From contig CAYNMD010000007.1 of NCBI GenBank assembly GCA_964398485.1, forward strand, positions 1-32,649: 32,649 nt of DNA, written 5' to 3'. Position 1 is the stretch's first letter. Each line of letters starts with the position of its first letter. A model generated the notes under the pieces. The model was not told where the DNA came from, ran no database searches, and saw nothing but the letters and a program-made list of their open reading frames with translations. Below are positions 15,021 to 22,038 of this stretch, one piece after another. The translations under genes and the position numbers were made by a program. Source of the DNA: SSEF01 sp964398485 (lineage in GTDB: Bacteria > Patescibacteriota > Minisyncoccia > Moranbacterales > UBA1568).

Positions 15021-15501
15021 GCAAATTTAGATAGAGAATTGCTCCAAAAAAAACTATTGGGTGAAAACCTATCACCAACGCGGGGAAATAGAACCAGAAG
15101 AGATAGATCTGCTCAGTCCATGAGATACGAAATGCTGTACTCAGATTCAATTGAGAATCTCCATGATGAACAGAATGTAATGCCCAAAAACAAGAGATTG
15201 CATGATGCAGCCTATGAAAACAGTACCAGAGAAAATCAACCAGCAAAAGACAAGGAAGAAACATTGCTATAGATTTCCCACTAGAACCGATGGACTGTGG
15301 TAAAAAAGGGTAGACTACCGAAAAGTAAAAAGATACTACCACCCCAGAAAATCCCAAAAGGATTACCCCTCTCAAAAGATTTCCAAAAAAACCATTCCGA
15401 CGATATACTCCATCTCGCTTAAATTTCAAACTATACCATCCTTCCAAAAGAGCCAGTCCAAGAGTAATCCCTGTCCACACTATCGTCATAGAGCATTCCA
15501 T
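14737..15501 (-). CDS. FAH/sterol-desaturase-type diiron protein (tandem copy 1 of 3, first gene of the operon)
   Basis: The protein has 254 aa from the ATG at 15501. A second in-frame ATG at 15489, behind GGAATGC, is a good alternative because the -10 box lies only ten bases before 15501. Boxes HRLHH, HSVHH and HRIHH are intact, with helices on either side. The 3' end (14737-15020) is identical to copy 2. It heads six genes joined by overlapping stop/start codons down to 10233. The extended -10 at 15512-15520 is the only promoter seen for the set. Confidence 0.88.
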   Translation of the reverse strand: MECSMTIVWTGITLGLALLEGWYSLKFKRDGVYRRNGFFGNLLRGVILLGFSGVVVSFYFSVVYPFLPQSIGSSGKSIAMFLPCLLLVDFLWYCFHRLHHAISCFWALHSVHHGDSQLNLSTAFRISWTEQIYLFWFYFPALVIGFHPIVFFGAILYLNLHQFFCHSQYIKLPRFFDLLFITPRIHRIHHDQVEKHQQSNFGAVFSLWDRLFGTYVDEIPSFTPGIKGYEQDNFIKMETDPIREYWGKLKKRWV

Positions 15502-15511
15502 TATCTTTTTT

Positions 15512-15520
15512 AGTATATCA
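15512..15520 (-). promoter_or_regulatory. Extended -10 promoter of the six-gene lipid operon
   Basis: The minus strand reads TGATATACT, identical to the box at 2550-2558. It faces the plus-strand box at 15562-15570 in a divergent intergenic region of 90 bases. Confidence 0.6.
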
Positions 15521-15561
15521 CGTAGACAGCTATGAAATAGTGTGGTTTTTTAGAGAAAACT

Positions 15562-15570
15562 TGCTATACT
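15562..15570 (+). promoter_or_regulatory. Extended -10 for the 49-aa peptide gene
   Basis: TGCTATACT lies 21 bases before the ATG at 15592. No clear -35 or Shine-Dalgarno. Confidence 0.55.
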
Positions 15571-15591
15571 GAACATGAGTAAATTCAATTT

Positions 15592-15741
15592 ATGGAATCA
15601 CAAAAAATCGTTCGGATTCTTTTGACGCTGGGAGTTCTTCTTGCTGGATCGTACTATATTAACCGCTCTACCTCACTCCAGGAAATCCTTTCCAATGAAA
15701 TTGTACCGGATGCCAAAGCCGATGCCTGCGCCAAGTGCTAG
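15592..15741 (+). CDS. 49-aa membrane-anchored peptide with a C-terminal Cys pair
   Basis: This short gene encodes one hydrophobic helix (IVRILLTLGVLLAGSYYI, residues about 6-23), then a polar outer tail ending KADACAKC. The ALA-like and KADA sequence near the end and the terminal CAKC could allow a disulfide or metal site. A promoter-like box lies 21 bases upstream, and the next gene begins 48 bases downstream in the same direction. Nothing similar is recognised. Function unknown. Confidence 0.55.
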   Translation: MESQKIVRILLTLGVLLAGSYYINRSTSLQEILSNEIVPDAKADACAKC

Positions 15742-15789
15742 TTTTTTACTCCTCCTGAGTCACTCTTTCAAATCAAATACCAACACTTT

Positions 15790-16968
15790 ATGCCAAACAA
15801 AAAAGCGATTTTCTTCCTCCTGGTCATTCTGACAATAGCGGGTACTGGCTGGTACCTTTGGAAAAAATTTCAAAAACCAACTGATGAATCTGCCTTGGCA
15901 CAAAAGAGGATTGAGGCTGATGCTGCTCTGTTGCGCGAAGACTACGCTCAGTTAGGAAAATTTGTAATCAAATCATCACGCCCAGCCAAAGATGCCTATT
16001 TGAGTGGAGTCAATACCGCTCTGCGAAAAACTGATATTTCTGACTGGACCAGAGAACAGCTACTTCTCCGAAAAGCAGTAGCCCTTTCTGTCATGGTCGG
16101 AGAGCCCTCTGAGAAAGAAGCTCGTGAAGCCATGGAATTATTTCACGACTTCGTTTATTTTCCCGGTAAATCCGCCAGTAGTACTTATCTAAAGGATTTC
16201 TCCATTGCTGCTGGTACAAAGCTACAGTTCCAAATACGTCAGTTCCCTCATATTACACTCCTCAACAAAAACTCAGAGACTTTTACCAAATATATTGCTG
16301 ATGGATACAGCGAGATGCTTGCAACTTATCTTTCTCTAAACGATCTCGCCAAGGAAGTCTCTTATGAAAATAGTTTTGATACGGTTGTAATCACGAATCA
16401 AATTACCCTTGCATCGGCCATATTGTCGTCTTCGGAGGAAAAATTTCTTACGAGTCCTCTTAGGAAGAAGATTATTGAAGAGCTGCGAGATCACCTTACG
16501 TCATTTGAACAAGGGAAGATAAAGCCATTGTTTTTCAAGGACACGGTAAGTGCACAAATTGAACCAAAATACCACTATGCAGTTGGCTACGATGTATATC
16601 AAAGAAATACTCATGACTCACTCTCTGAAGAAATAAACCAAAAAATCAACCAGGTTTACGAAACCGCCATTGATACCGCTAAAACTTCCCCTGAATTTAA
16701 GAACAACACTGTTCTTGATCAGGTTCTGTTCTACGTACATGTTTCCTACCTTGCTTCACTCCATCAGCGCTACGGAGATGTCGTGGAAGAAAACAAGCTC
16801 GATACTCTCGCCCAAGGATTACTCGGTACTATTCGGTCCTCAAGTGAGATGAGTAGCCTCGCCTCAGCTTTCTTGAGAGCAAAGGATATTTACCCAGAGA
16901 TCAATCATCTCTACGCTCTCGCTACAAAAAACCGTAGTCTCGCTGAATATATCGCCTCTCTCAAATAG
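15790..16968 (+). CDS. Membrane-anchored protein of unknown function
   Basis: The 392-aa protein has a single N-terminal helix (FFLLVILTIAGTGWYLW, about 7-24) and a largely alpha-helical, hydrophilic remainder with no cysteines or obvious motif. The helical hairpin character (ALSVMVGEPSEKEAREAMEL, then repeated leucine-spaced helices) could be a divergent TPR-like fold. It sits 48 bases after the peptide gene, perhaps co-transcribed, and ends four bases from the convergent glycosyltransferase. I do not recognise the family. Confidence 0.72.
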   Translation: MPNKKAIFFLLVILTIAGTGWYLWKKFQKPTDESALAQKRIEADAALLREDYAQLGKFVIKSSRPAKDAYLSGVNTALRKTDISDWTREQLLLRKAVALSVMVGEPSEKEAREAMELFHDFVYFPGKSASSTYLKDFSIAAGTKLQFQIRQFPHITLLNKNSETFTKYIADGYSEMLATYLSLNDLAKEVSYENSFDTVVITNQITLASAILSSSEEKFLTSPLRKKIIEELRDHLTSFEQGKIKPLFFKDTVSAQIEPKYHYAVGYDVYQRNTHDSLSEEINQKINQVYETAIDTAKTSPEFKNNTVLDQVLFYVHVSYLASLHQRYGDVVEENKLDTLAQGLLGTIRSSSEMSSLASAFLRAKDIYPEINHLYALATKNRSLAEYIASLK

Positions 16969-16972
16969 AGCG

Positions 16973-18115
16973 CTAGCTACTGGACAATAATTTCTCCACC
17001 GTCTTTTCCCAAGAAAATTTTTTAGCCTGCTGAATTGCCTTTCCTTGCAGGCTCTCACGATAGCTCTTGTCACTCAGGATCTGGTAAAGGGCCTCACGAA
17101 TTTCATCTGGTCGATAGGGATCAATCAGGATTCCGGCCTGCCCAATAATTTCAGGAAGCGAAGACGAGTGAGAAGTAATTACCGGTAAACCACAAGCAAG
17201 GGCTTCAAGCGGAGGAAAGCCAAATCCTTCATAAAAAGACGGGTAGACAAACACACTCGCTAGGTTATAGAGAGCCGGTTTATCATGCTCATCAACAAAA
17301 CCAAGGAGGTGTATATGGTGCCGCACTGGAGAAGTCCGCACTGCTTGAAGGAACTCCTGGCATTTCCATCCAGGGACACCAGCAATCACAAGATCATACT
17401 TGAGAAGCTCACCTACCGCACTCCGGTGAAATACTTCAAAGGCCCGGAGAAGGCTGATGAGGTTTTTTCGTGGTTCGAGCGTCCCCAAAGAAAGAATAAA
17501 TCGATACGGTAACTGATATTTTTTTTGTACCTCAATGAGCTCGAGTGAATTTCGATCCTGTACTTGATTCTGCTCTCCAATACCACTGTAGATAATTTCT
17601 ATTTTCTCTTTTGATACTTGATAGCGATCTATGATATCACTAGCGGTAGATTGTGAAACAGCCAAAATACGATCTGCTCGCCTCAATAGACCACGTAAAT
17701 TAACAAGATAATGCCACAATCGTTGCTTCCAAGAAAATGTTTCTGGGAAAAGCTCAAAAGAAAGATCATGTACGGTTACCCAGAGCTTCACTGATGAAGA
17801 AACCGCAACAAAGTTCATATTGGGAACAAAAAAAACATCTACCCCACCGATAAGCTGATCGAGTTTAGGATAACGAAGATACCAAAGAGAAAAGTTCAAA
17901 AGTTTATTCGGGATACGAAACCTCCGTACGGTCACATGAGAAAAATCCTGTGCGAAAGAAAGATTTGGTTCAATATTATTCCAGGCATTAAGAAAAAGGA
18001 TGAACTCATGTTCCGGATGTGCCTGAAACATTGCCAAGAGTACTCCTCGGATATATTCCTCCACTCCTGAGTGTTTCCCTCCTGCTAAAGCCCGAATATC
18101 GATACCGATACGCAT
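16973..18115 (-). CDS. Glycosyltransferase, GT4 family (GT-B fold)
   Basis: The 380-aa protein begins MRIGIDIRALAGGKHSGVEEY, the nucleotide-sugar glycosyltransferase start with a Gly-rich loop, and has the donor-site motif FYEGFGFPPLEALACGLPV (E-x7-E type) near residue 290-310, both typical of group 1 (GT4) retaining enzymes. LGTLEPRKNL matches the mannosyl- and rhamnosyltransferase branch. It would add a sugar to a lipid-linked glycan at the inner membrane face. It follows the Wzz-like gene by 34 bases. An extended -10 (TGATATAAC) five bases before its ATG could give an additional leaderless transcript. Confidence 0.9.
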   Translation of the reverse strand: MRIGIDIRALAGGKHSGVEEYIRGVLLAMFQAHPEHEFILFLNAWNNIEPNLSFAQDFSHVTVRRFRIPNKLLNFSLWYLRYPKLDQLIGGVDVFFVPNMNFVAVSSSVKLWVTVHDLSFELFPETFSWKQRLWHYLVNLRGLLRRADRILAVSQSTASDIIDRYQVSKEKIEIIYSGIGEQNQVQDRNSLELIEVQKKYQLPYRFILSLGTLEPRKNLISLLRAFEVFHRSAVGELLKYDLVIAGVPGWKCQEFLQAVRTSPVRHHIHLLGFVDEHDKPALYNLASVFVYPSFYEGFGFPPLEALACGLPVITSHSSSLPEIIGQAGILIDPYRPDEIREALYQILSDKSYRESLQGKAIQQAKKFSWEKTVEKLLSSS

Positions 18116-18120
18116 ACGCC

Positions 18121-18129
18121 GTTATATCA
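18121..18129 (-). promoter_or_regulatory. Extended -10 immediately before the GT4 gene
   Basis: The minus strand reads TGATATAAC, ending five bases before the ATG at 18115. It may allow expression of the glycosyltransferase apart from the operon. Confidence 0.45.
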
Positions 18130-18149
18130 ACCATCAATTTTCTACCGAA

Positions 18150-18806
18150 TCAGTTATTATCTTCCTGAAGAGACTTCTTCTGTGATCGTACATATTTCTG
18201 ATACTCTTCCCAAAAAAACTGCAGCAGAACCACCCAAAAAGCCAAGAACACTCCCCCAAAGATGCCAACCAAACTCAGATGAGAAGCACTCCACTTCGCT
18301 TCCTCAATCACCGGATCTTCTGATAAAACAGTAAACCATGTCTGATCACGTGCATCTTCATTCAATGAGGTAACATATGCACCGGCAGCAAAGGCAAGCG
18401 CTTCGCTCAGTTGAGCGGCCTCTTCATAACGCGATGACTTGTACTGAATCAAAATTCCATTTGTTCCCCGTTTGGCCACCCGAAGTTTTGCACCTACATA
18501 CTGGTCATACCCTTTACCAGAAAGTCTTGCCCTTTCAGCAACCATGCGCTTGCCTGGGGCACTCTCAAGATATTGTGTGAGCGTTTCAGCTAGTTTTTCG
18601 TCAGCCTGAAAACGGTAATACTCATCATACGCATAATCTGATGACTTCTCTACAGCAGTTCGCGTAACACTCAGGAGCACCTCTCCTCGGTACCGACTTG
18701 ATTGAGTCATCCAAAAAACAAAAGTTATACACAAAACCAGCAAGAGGGTCCCTAAAAAAGTTTTCTTTCGTTCCACAAATAGAGAAATGAAATCGTATGC
18801 AGGCAT
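18150..18806 (-). CDS. Wzz/YveK-type chain-length determinant-like protein
   Basis: The 218-aa protein has helices at about residues 17-33 and 177-200 enclosing a mostly helical external segment of about 140 residues. That topology belongs to polysaccharide co-polymerases, which set glycan chain length together with a Wzy polymerase. The classical Pro-Gly-rich motif before the second helix is weak and no tyrosine kinase is fused. It lies between two glycosyltransferase genes, 19 bases after the upstream one. The nearby Wzy-like protein (3496-6081) is a possible partner. Confidence 0.78.
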   Translation of the reverse strand: MPAYDFISLFVERKKTFLGTLLLVLCITFVFWMTQSSRYRGEVLLSVTRTAVEKSSDYAYDEYYRFQADEKLAETLTQYLESAPGKRMVAERARLSGKGYDQYVGAKLRVAKRGTNGILIQYKSSRYEEAAQLSEALAFAAGAYVTSLNEDARDQTWFTVLSEDPVIEEAKWSASHLSLVGIFGGVFLAFWVVLLQFFWEEYQKYVRSQKKSLQEDNN

Positions 18807-18825
18807 AATTCTTTGCCAGAAAAAC

Positions 18826-19941
18826 TTACTTCTTAAAATGCTCTCGATGCTGATAAACTGCTCTCTCTACGAAGCTCTTTATTCTATCCTTAAATTGTTC
18901 CTTGTCAAACCGCTCGGCTCGAGCGCGAATAAAATGAGCATCGTACTGTTCAGGATGAAATCGATTAAGTGCTACTACCAAAGAATCAGCCGTTTGCTCC
19001 TCAAAAAACTCCCCCATTTTACCCTCTTCAAGATGCTCGACGATATCGCCACCCCGATAGGCAATTACCGGCCTCCCGGAGGCGAAGGCTTCCTGTGCGA
19101 CGATTCCAAAATCTTCTTCCTGAGGGAAGATAAAAGCTCGGCACTGAGCATAGTATTTGGGGAGATCCTCATCGGGTACACGGTCGAGAAACTCCACTGT
19201 TGGTCCGGCTAATTGACGCAAACGATCATTCTCTGGGCCACGACCAATAATCTTGAGTGGGAGCTTCAGTCTATTACAGGCCTCAATAGCAATATCATGC
19301 CGCTTATAGGCAATCAGTCTCCCTACCATCAAGAAATATTCCTGGCGATCTTCCTTGTCTGCCACAAAGAACCGATCAATATCAACCGGCGGATGAATAA
19401 CAACAGCCTCTTTTCGGTAGTATTTCGCAATCCGCTTCCTCACAAATTCTGAATTGGCCACGTACTGATCCACACGATCAGCTGAAACCTTGTCCCACAC
19501 TCGAATAGGATTCATGAAAGCTGGGACAAGCCGCTTCACAAATTTAGGAAAACCAAAATCCTCAGTATACTTCTGACAATCATCCCAGGCATAACGCATG
19601 GGCGTATGCACATAGGATATATGCAACGTCTCTGGTCGTGTCAGTATTCCTTTGGCATAACTCGACGAATCCGAAAGAACAACATCATACTGACGAAAAT
19701 CAAACTGTTCAATGGCAAGTGGCATAAGCGGTGGAAAAAGCCGGTGATGCTTCCGCGCTAAGGGCCAATTCTGAAGAAATGAGGTGTAAATACGTCTTTC
19801 TTCAAACTTCCCCCGCATCGCCTCTCGGTCGTGAATAAGGGTATAAATAGGCGCATAGGGCCAAATCTCACCAAAAGCCTCCAGAACCCTTTCGGCTCCA
19901 CCATACTGCACCAAATAATCGTGTACGAGAGCAATTTTCAT
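18826..19941 (-). CDS. Glycosyltransferase, GT4 family
   Basis: The 371-aa protein opens MKIALVHDYLVQYGGAERVL, a start seen in mannosyltransferase-like group 1 enzymes, and has PQEEDFGIVAQEAFASGRPV at about residues 274-293 with the E-x7-E donor motif. It should transfer a sugar from a nucleotide-sugar donor to a growing lipid-linked glycan. It appears to be the first gene of the 19941->16973 operon. TAGAAT ends six bases before its ATG, and GGAAG overlaps the short leader. Confidence 0.9.
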   Translation of the reverse strand: MKIALVHDYLVQYGGAERVLEAFGEIWPYAPIYTLIHDREAMRGKFEERRIYTSFLQNWPLARKHHRLFPPLMPLAIEQFDFRQYDVVLSDSSSYAKGILTRPETLHISYVHTPMRYAWDDCQKYTEDFGFPKFVKRLVPAFMNPIRVWDKVSADRVDQYVANSEFVRKRIAKYYRKEAVVIHPPVDIDRFFVADKEDRQEYFLMVGRLIAYKRHDIAIEACNRLKLPLKIIGRGPENDRLRQLAGPTVEFLDRVPDEDLPKYYAQCRAFIFPQEEDFGIVAQEAFASGRPVIAYRGGDIVEHLEEGKMGEFFEEQTADSLVVALNRFHPEQYDAHFIRARAERFDKEQFKDRIKSFVERAVYQHREHFKK

Positions 19942-19947
19942 TCTTCC

Positions 19948-19953
19948 ATTCTA
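19948..19953 (-). promoter_or_regulatory. -10 box of the glycan operon
   Basis: The minus strand reads TAGAAT six bases before the ATG at 19941, again placing the transcript start at or beside the start codon. Confidence 0.45.
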
Positions 19954-19979
19954 TCTGAAAAAGATACTTTCCTCGACCC

Positions 19980-20008
19980 TCGACAAAATGATCATTTTGT
20001 GAAATAAT
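19980..20008 (+). promoter_or_regulatory. Promoter with an 18-bp palindromic operator, GC-rich cassette 2
   Basis: TCGACA (19980-19985), a 17-base spacer ending in TGA, and AATAAT (20003-20008) form a -35/extended -10. The spacer is almost filled by the perfect palindrome ACAAAATGATCATTTTGT (19983-20000). A dimeric regulator bound there would block RNA polymerase. A leader of about 65 bases and AAGGA at 20071 precede the ATG at 20082. Confidence 0.6.
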
Positions 20009-20081
20009 GACACCCTTCGCCACATGGCGAACAGAAATAGTTCGTTCCCAACCCAAGCGGTCCTCACCTAAAGGAAATTCC

Positions 20082-20393
20082 ATGCCCGCTATCAGAATCA
20101 TGGGTCCAGTGGAAGATATCCTCGGCCCCCACCCACTTTCAATGCGCGAGGCTTTCATTGGCCTCATCGTCGAAGCAGACGGTCAGGCAGTGACCAAACT
20201 TCGCGAGACTCACCCGGGCATCACTCGCATCCCAAATACCTACGAGGTAGCCCTTGCTGATGCCCTCGAGACCCTCATCCTCAATGGACGAGATGAAGCG
20301 GCTGGATATTGGGGCGATACTGTTCGCCCCTATCTCATCTATGTCCCCCATGGCCAAGCAGTTCTGGCCACATCTACCGATCCAGGAAAGTAG
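20082..20393 (+). CDS. Small protein of an unrecognised family (paralog 1 of 3)
   Basis: The 103-aa protein starts at the ATG at 20082, behind AAGGA. It has no signal peptide or membrane helix. A shared core TYEVALADALETL (53-65) ... VRPYLIYVP (81-89) recurs in the next two genes, so the three are tandem paralogs. Composition is GC-rich (34 of 60 bases in 20221-20280), unlike the flanking genes. Probably cytoplasmic. Function unknown. Confidence 0.75.
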   Translation: MPAIRIMGPVEDILGPHPLSMREAFIGLIVEADGQAVTKLRETHPGITRIPNTYEVALADALETLILNGRDEAAGYWGDTVRPYLIYVPHGQAVLATSTDPGK

Positions 20394-20396
20394 TCT

Positions 20397-20717
20397 ATGA
20401 AGATTCGATTTGTGAAAGCTCCCACCTACGTGTGTGAACATCAGGTGCGACACCACGATATCCATCTAGCCGCCTTTGTCGGTCTCGAGCTTCAAGCCGA
20501 GCTCGCCCAAGGTGGTGAGATGTATCAGGTAAAGCTCGCAGAAGTTCTCCGGGCTTTGACTCAGCCCGGCAAGGATGACTTGCTGGCCATCGCCTATTGG
20601 TCTGGTCACTGGCTCCGAGTTCAGCTCATGCTCGACGAGTACGTCTACTTCCCCACTGAATGCTGTCAGGTTATTGAAGAAGGAGGTACCGTATGTCACG
20701 CCGCATCTCTATCGTGA
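20397..20717 (+). CDS. Small protein of an unrecognised family (paralog 2 of 3)
   Basis: The 106-aa protein starts three bases after the previous stop. The core reads MYQVKLAEVLRAL (42-54), AYWSG (66-70) and LMLDEYVYFPTECC (77-90), and a Cys and His-containing N-terminus (YVCEHQVRHHDIH) is special to this copy. The His/Cys cluster could bind a metal, which is inference. Same GC-rich composition. Its 3' end overlaps the start of the third copy by 25 bases. Confidence 0.75.
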   Translation: MKIRFVKAPTYVCEHQVRHHDIHLAAFVGLELQAELAQGGEMYQVKLAEVLRALTQPGKDDLLAIAYWSGHWLRVQLMLDEYVYFPTECCQVIEEGGTVCHAASLS

Positions 20718-20995
20718 GCGTCCCCGAGGGTGCTGGACACATCAGCCTGCGAACACCCTACGTCGGCTGCACATTCACCCTTGCCGATGAAGAAGTTGTC
20801 CATGCAGCCCAGCAGCGTTTCGCCGAGAGCGGGGCCGCTGTCACGCCACCCAGTGGCTACGCTGTGAAGTTTGAAGACGTCCTCGCTGGCCTTAGGGCCA
20901 ATGCACAGTCTGACTGGGCCAATTACCTCCTCTCATGTGAGGTACGGCCCAAACTCATGTACTTCCCCACAAGCTGTGCCCGCATCATCAAGTAA
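20693..20995 (+). CDS. Small protein of an unrecognised family (paralog 3 of 3)
   Basis: The 100-aa protein starts at the ATG at 20693 behind AAGGAGG, inside the end of the preceding gene. Its core is GYAVKFEDVLAGL (55-67), then VRPKLMYFP (84-92) and SCARIIK at the end, matching copy 1 closely in the VRPxLxY[VF]P segment. Line 20701-20760 is 37 of 60 G/C. Function unknown. Confidence 0.75.
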   Translation: MSRRISIVSVPEGAGHISLRTPYVGCTFTLADEEVVHAAQQRFAESGAAVTPPSGYAVKFEDVLAGLRANAQSDWANYLLSCEVRPKLMYFPTSCARIIK

Positions 20996-21021
20996 CTCTT
21001 GTGCCAACGCGCACCAACAAA

Positions 21022-21046
21022 AAGACGACCCCGCAAAGGTCGTCTT
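21022..21046. terminator. Bidirectional terminator between cassette 2 and the epimerase gene
   Basis: AAGACGACC (21022-21030) pairs with GGTCGTCTT (21038-21046) around a 7-base loop. T-rich tracts follow in both directions, so it can end both the plus-strand cassette and the minus-strand epimerase transcript. Confidence 0.85.
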
Positions 21047-21051
21047 GTCTT

Positions 21052-22008
21052 TTATATTTTGAAATAATTTTTGTACCAATCAACAAAGTTCTTGATACCG
21101 ACATCGATACGGGTAGTTGGTTTCCAGCCAAGTTTGCGAAGTTTCTTGATGTCTGCAACCGTACTTGGCACATCACCCGGCTGCATCGGATGCATTTCCT
21201 TTTTGGCTGGCTTCCCGATATTCTTTTCGATCACCTCGATAAAGCGCGTTAATTTCTCCTCCCTATCCCCACCAATGTTCATCACAGCACATGGAAGATC
21301 GGCATCGAGACAAGTAATGATGCCCGAAACGATATCATCAATATAGGTAAAGTTTCTGGTCATATTACCGTGGTTGTAAACCTTGATCGTCTCATCAGCG
21401 AGAATCGCCCGAGTAAAATCAAAGAGGGCCATGTCTGGCCGGCCCCATGGACCATAGACCGTAAAGAAACGGAGGCCAGTAGTTGGGAGAGCATGAATAT
21501 GACTGTAGACATGTGCCATGAGCTCGGTTGCCTTCTTGGTCGCTGCATACGGTGAGATTGGAGTATCGACAGGATCGGATTCGGAGAATGGAAGCTTCTT
21601 ATTGTTCCCATACACACTCGATGACGAAGCGTAAAGGAAGTTTTTCACACCGTACTTTACCGAGAGATCAAGGAGGTACGTCGTCCCCATTACATTGACA
21701 TCGGCATAGAGCGCTGGGTCGCGAAGACTGTTACGTACCCCGGCCATCGCTGCAAGATGAACCACCTTGTCGATTTTTTCTTTCTTAAAAATTTTTTCCA
21801 AGGCCTTCCGATCACGAATATCAGCGCGGTAGAGCTTGAATTTCCCTTTGTATTCCTTGAGAAATTTCTTAATCCGATCTTCTTTGAGTTTCGGACTATA
21901 ATAATCATTGAAATTATCGATGAGTACCGTAGTGTCCCCACGATCCATCAAAGCCTTAGCAGTCGCACTCCCAATAAATCCAGCCCCTCCTGTTATCAGA
22001 ATCTTCAT
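21052..22008 (-). CDS. NAD-dependent nucleotide-sugar epimerase (UDP-glucuronate 4-epimerase-like)
   Basis: The 318-aa protein is an extended SDR: NAD-binding TGGAGFIGS (6-14), LAAMAGVRNS (85-94), the Ser-rich ASSSSVYG (127-134) and catalytic Y154-x3-K158 in YAATK. DNFNDYYSPKLK and AGVRNSLRDP are typical of UDP-glucuronate/galacturonate epimerases. It would supply an epimerised UDP-sugar for the neighbouring glycosyltransferases. It follows the glycosyltransferase gene by 30 bases without its own clear promoter, so they are likely one operon. Confidence 0.92.
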   Translation of the reverse strand: MKILITGGAGFIGSATAKALMDRGDTTVLIDNFNDYYSPKLKEDRIKKFLKEYKGKFKLYRADIRDRKALEKIFKKEKIDKVVHLAAMAGVRNSLRDPALYADVNVMGTTYLLDLSVKYGVKNFLYASSSSVYGNNKKLPFSESDPVDTPISPYAATKKATELMAHVYSHIHALPTTGLRFFTVYGPWGRPDMALFDFTRAILADETIKVYNHGNMTRNFTYIDDIVSGIITCLDADLPCAVMNIGGDREEKLTRFIEVIEKNIGKPAKKEMHPMQPGDVPSTVADIKKLRKLGWKPTTRIDVGIKNFVDWYKNYFKI

Positions 22009-22038
22009 AAAATGGTGTAAGAAAATAATGGATAAGTT

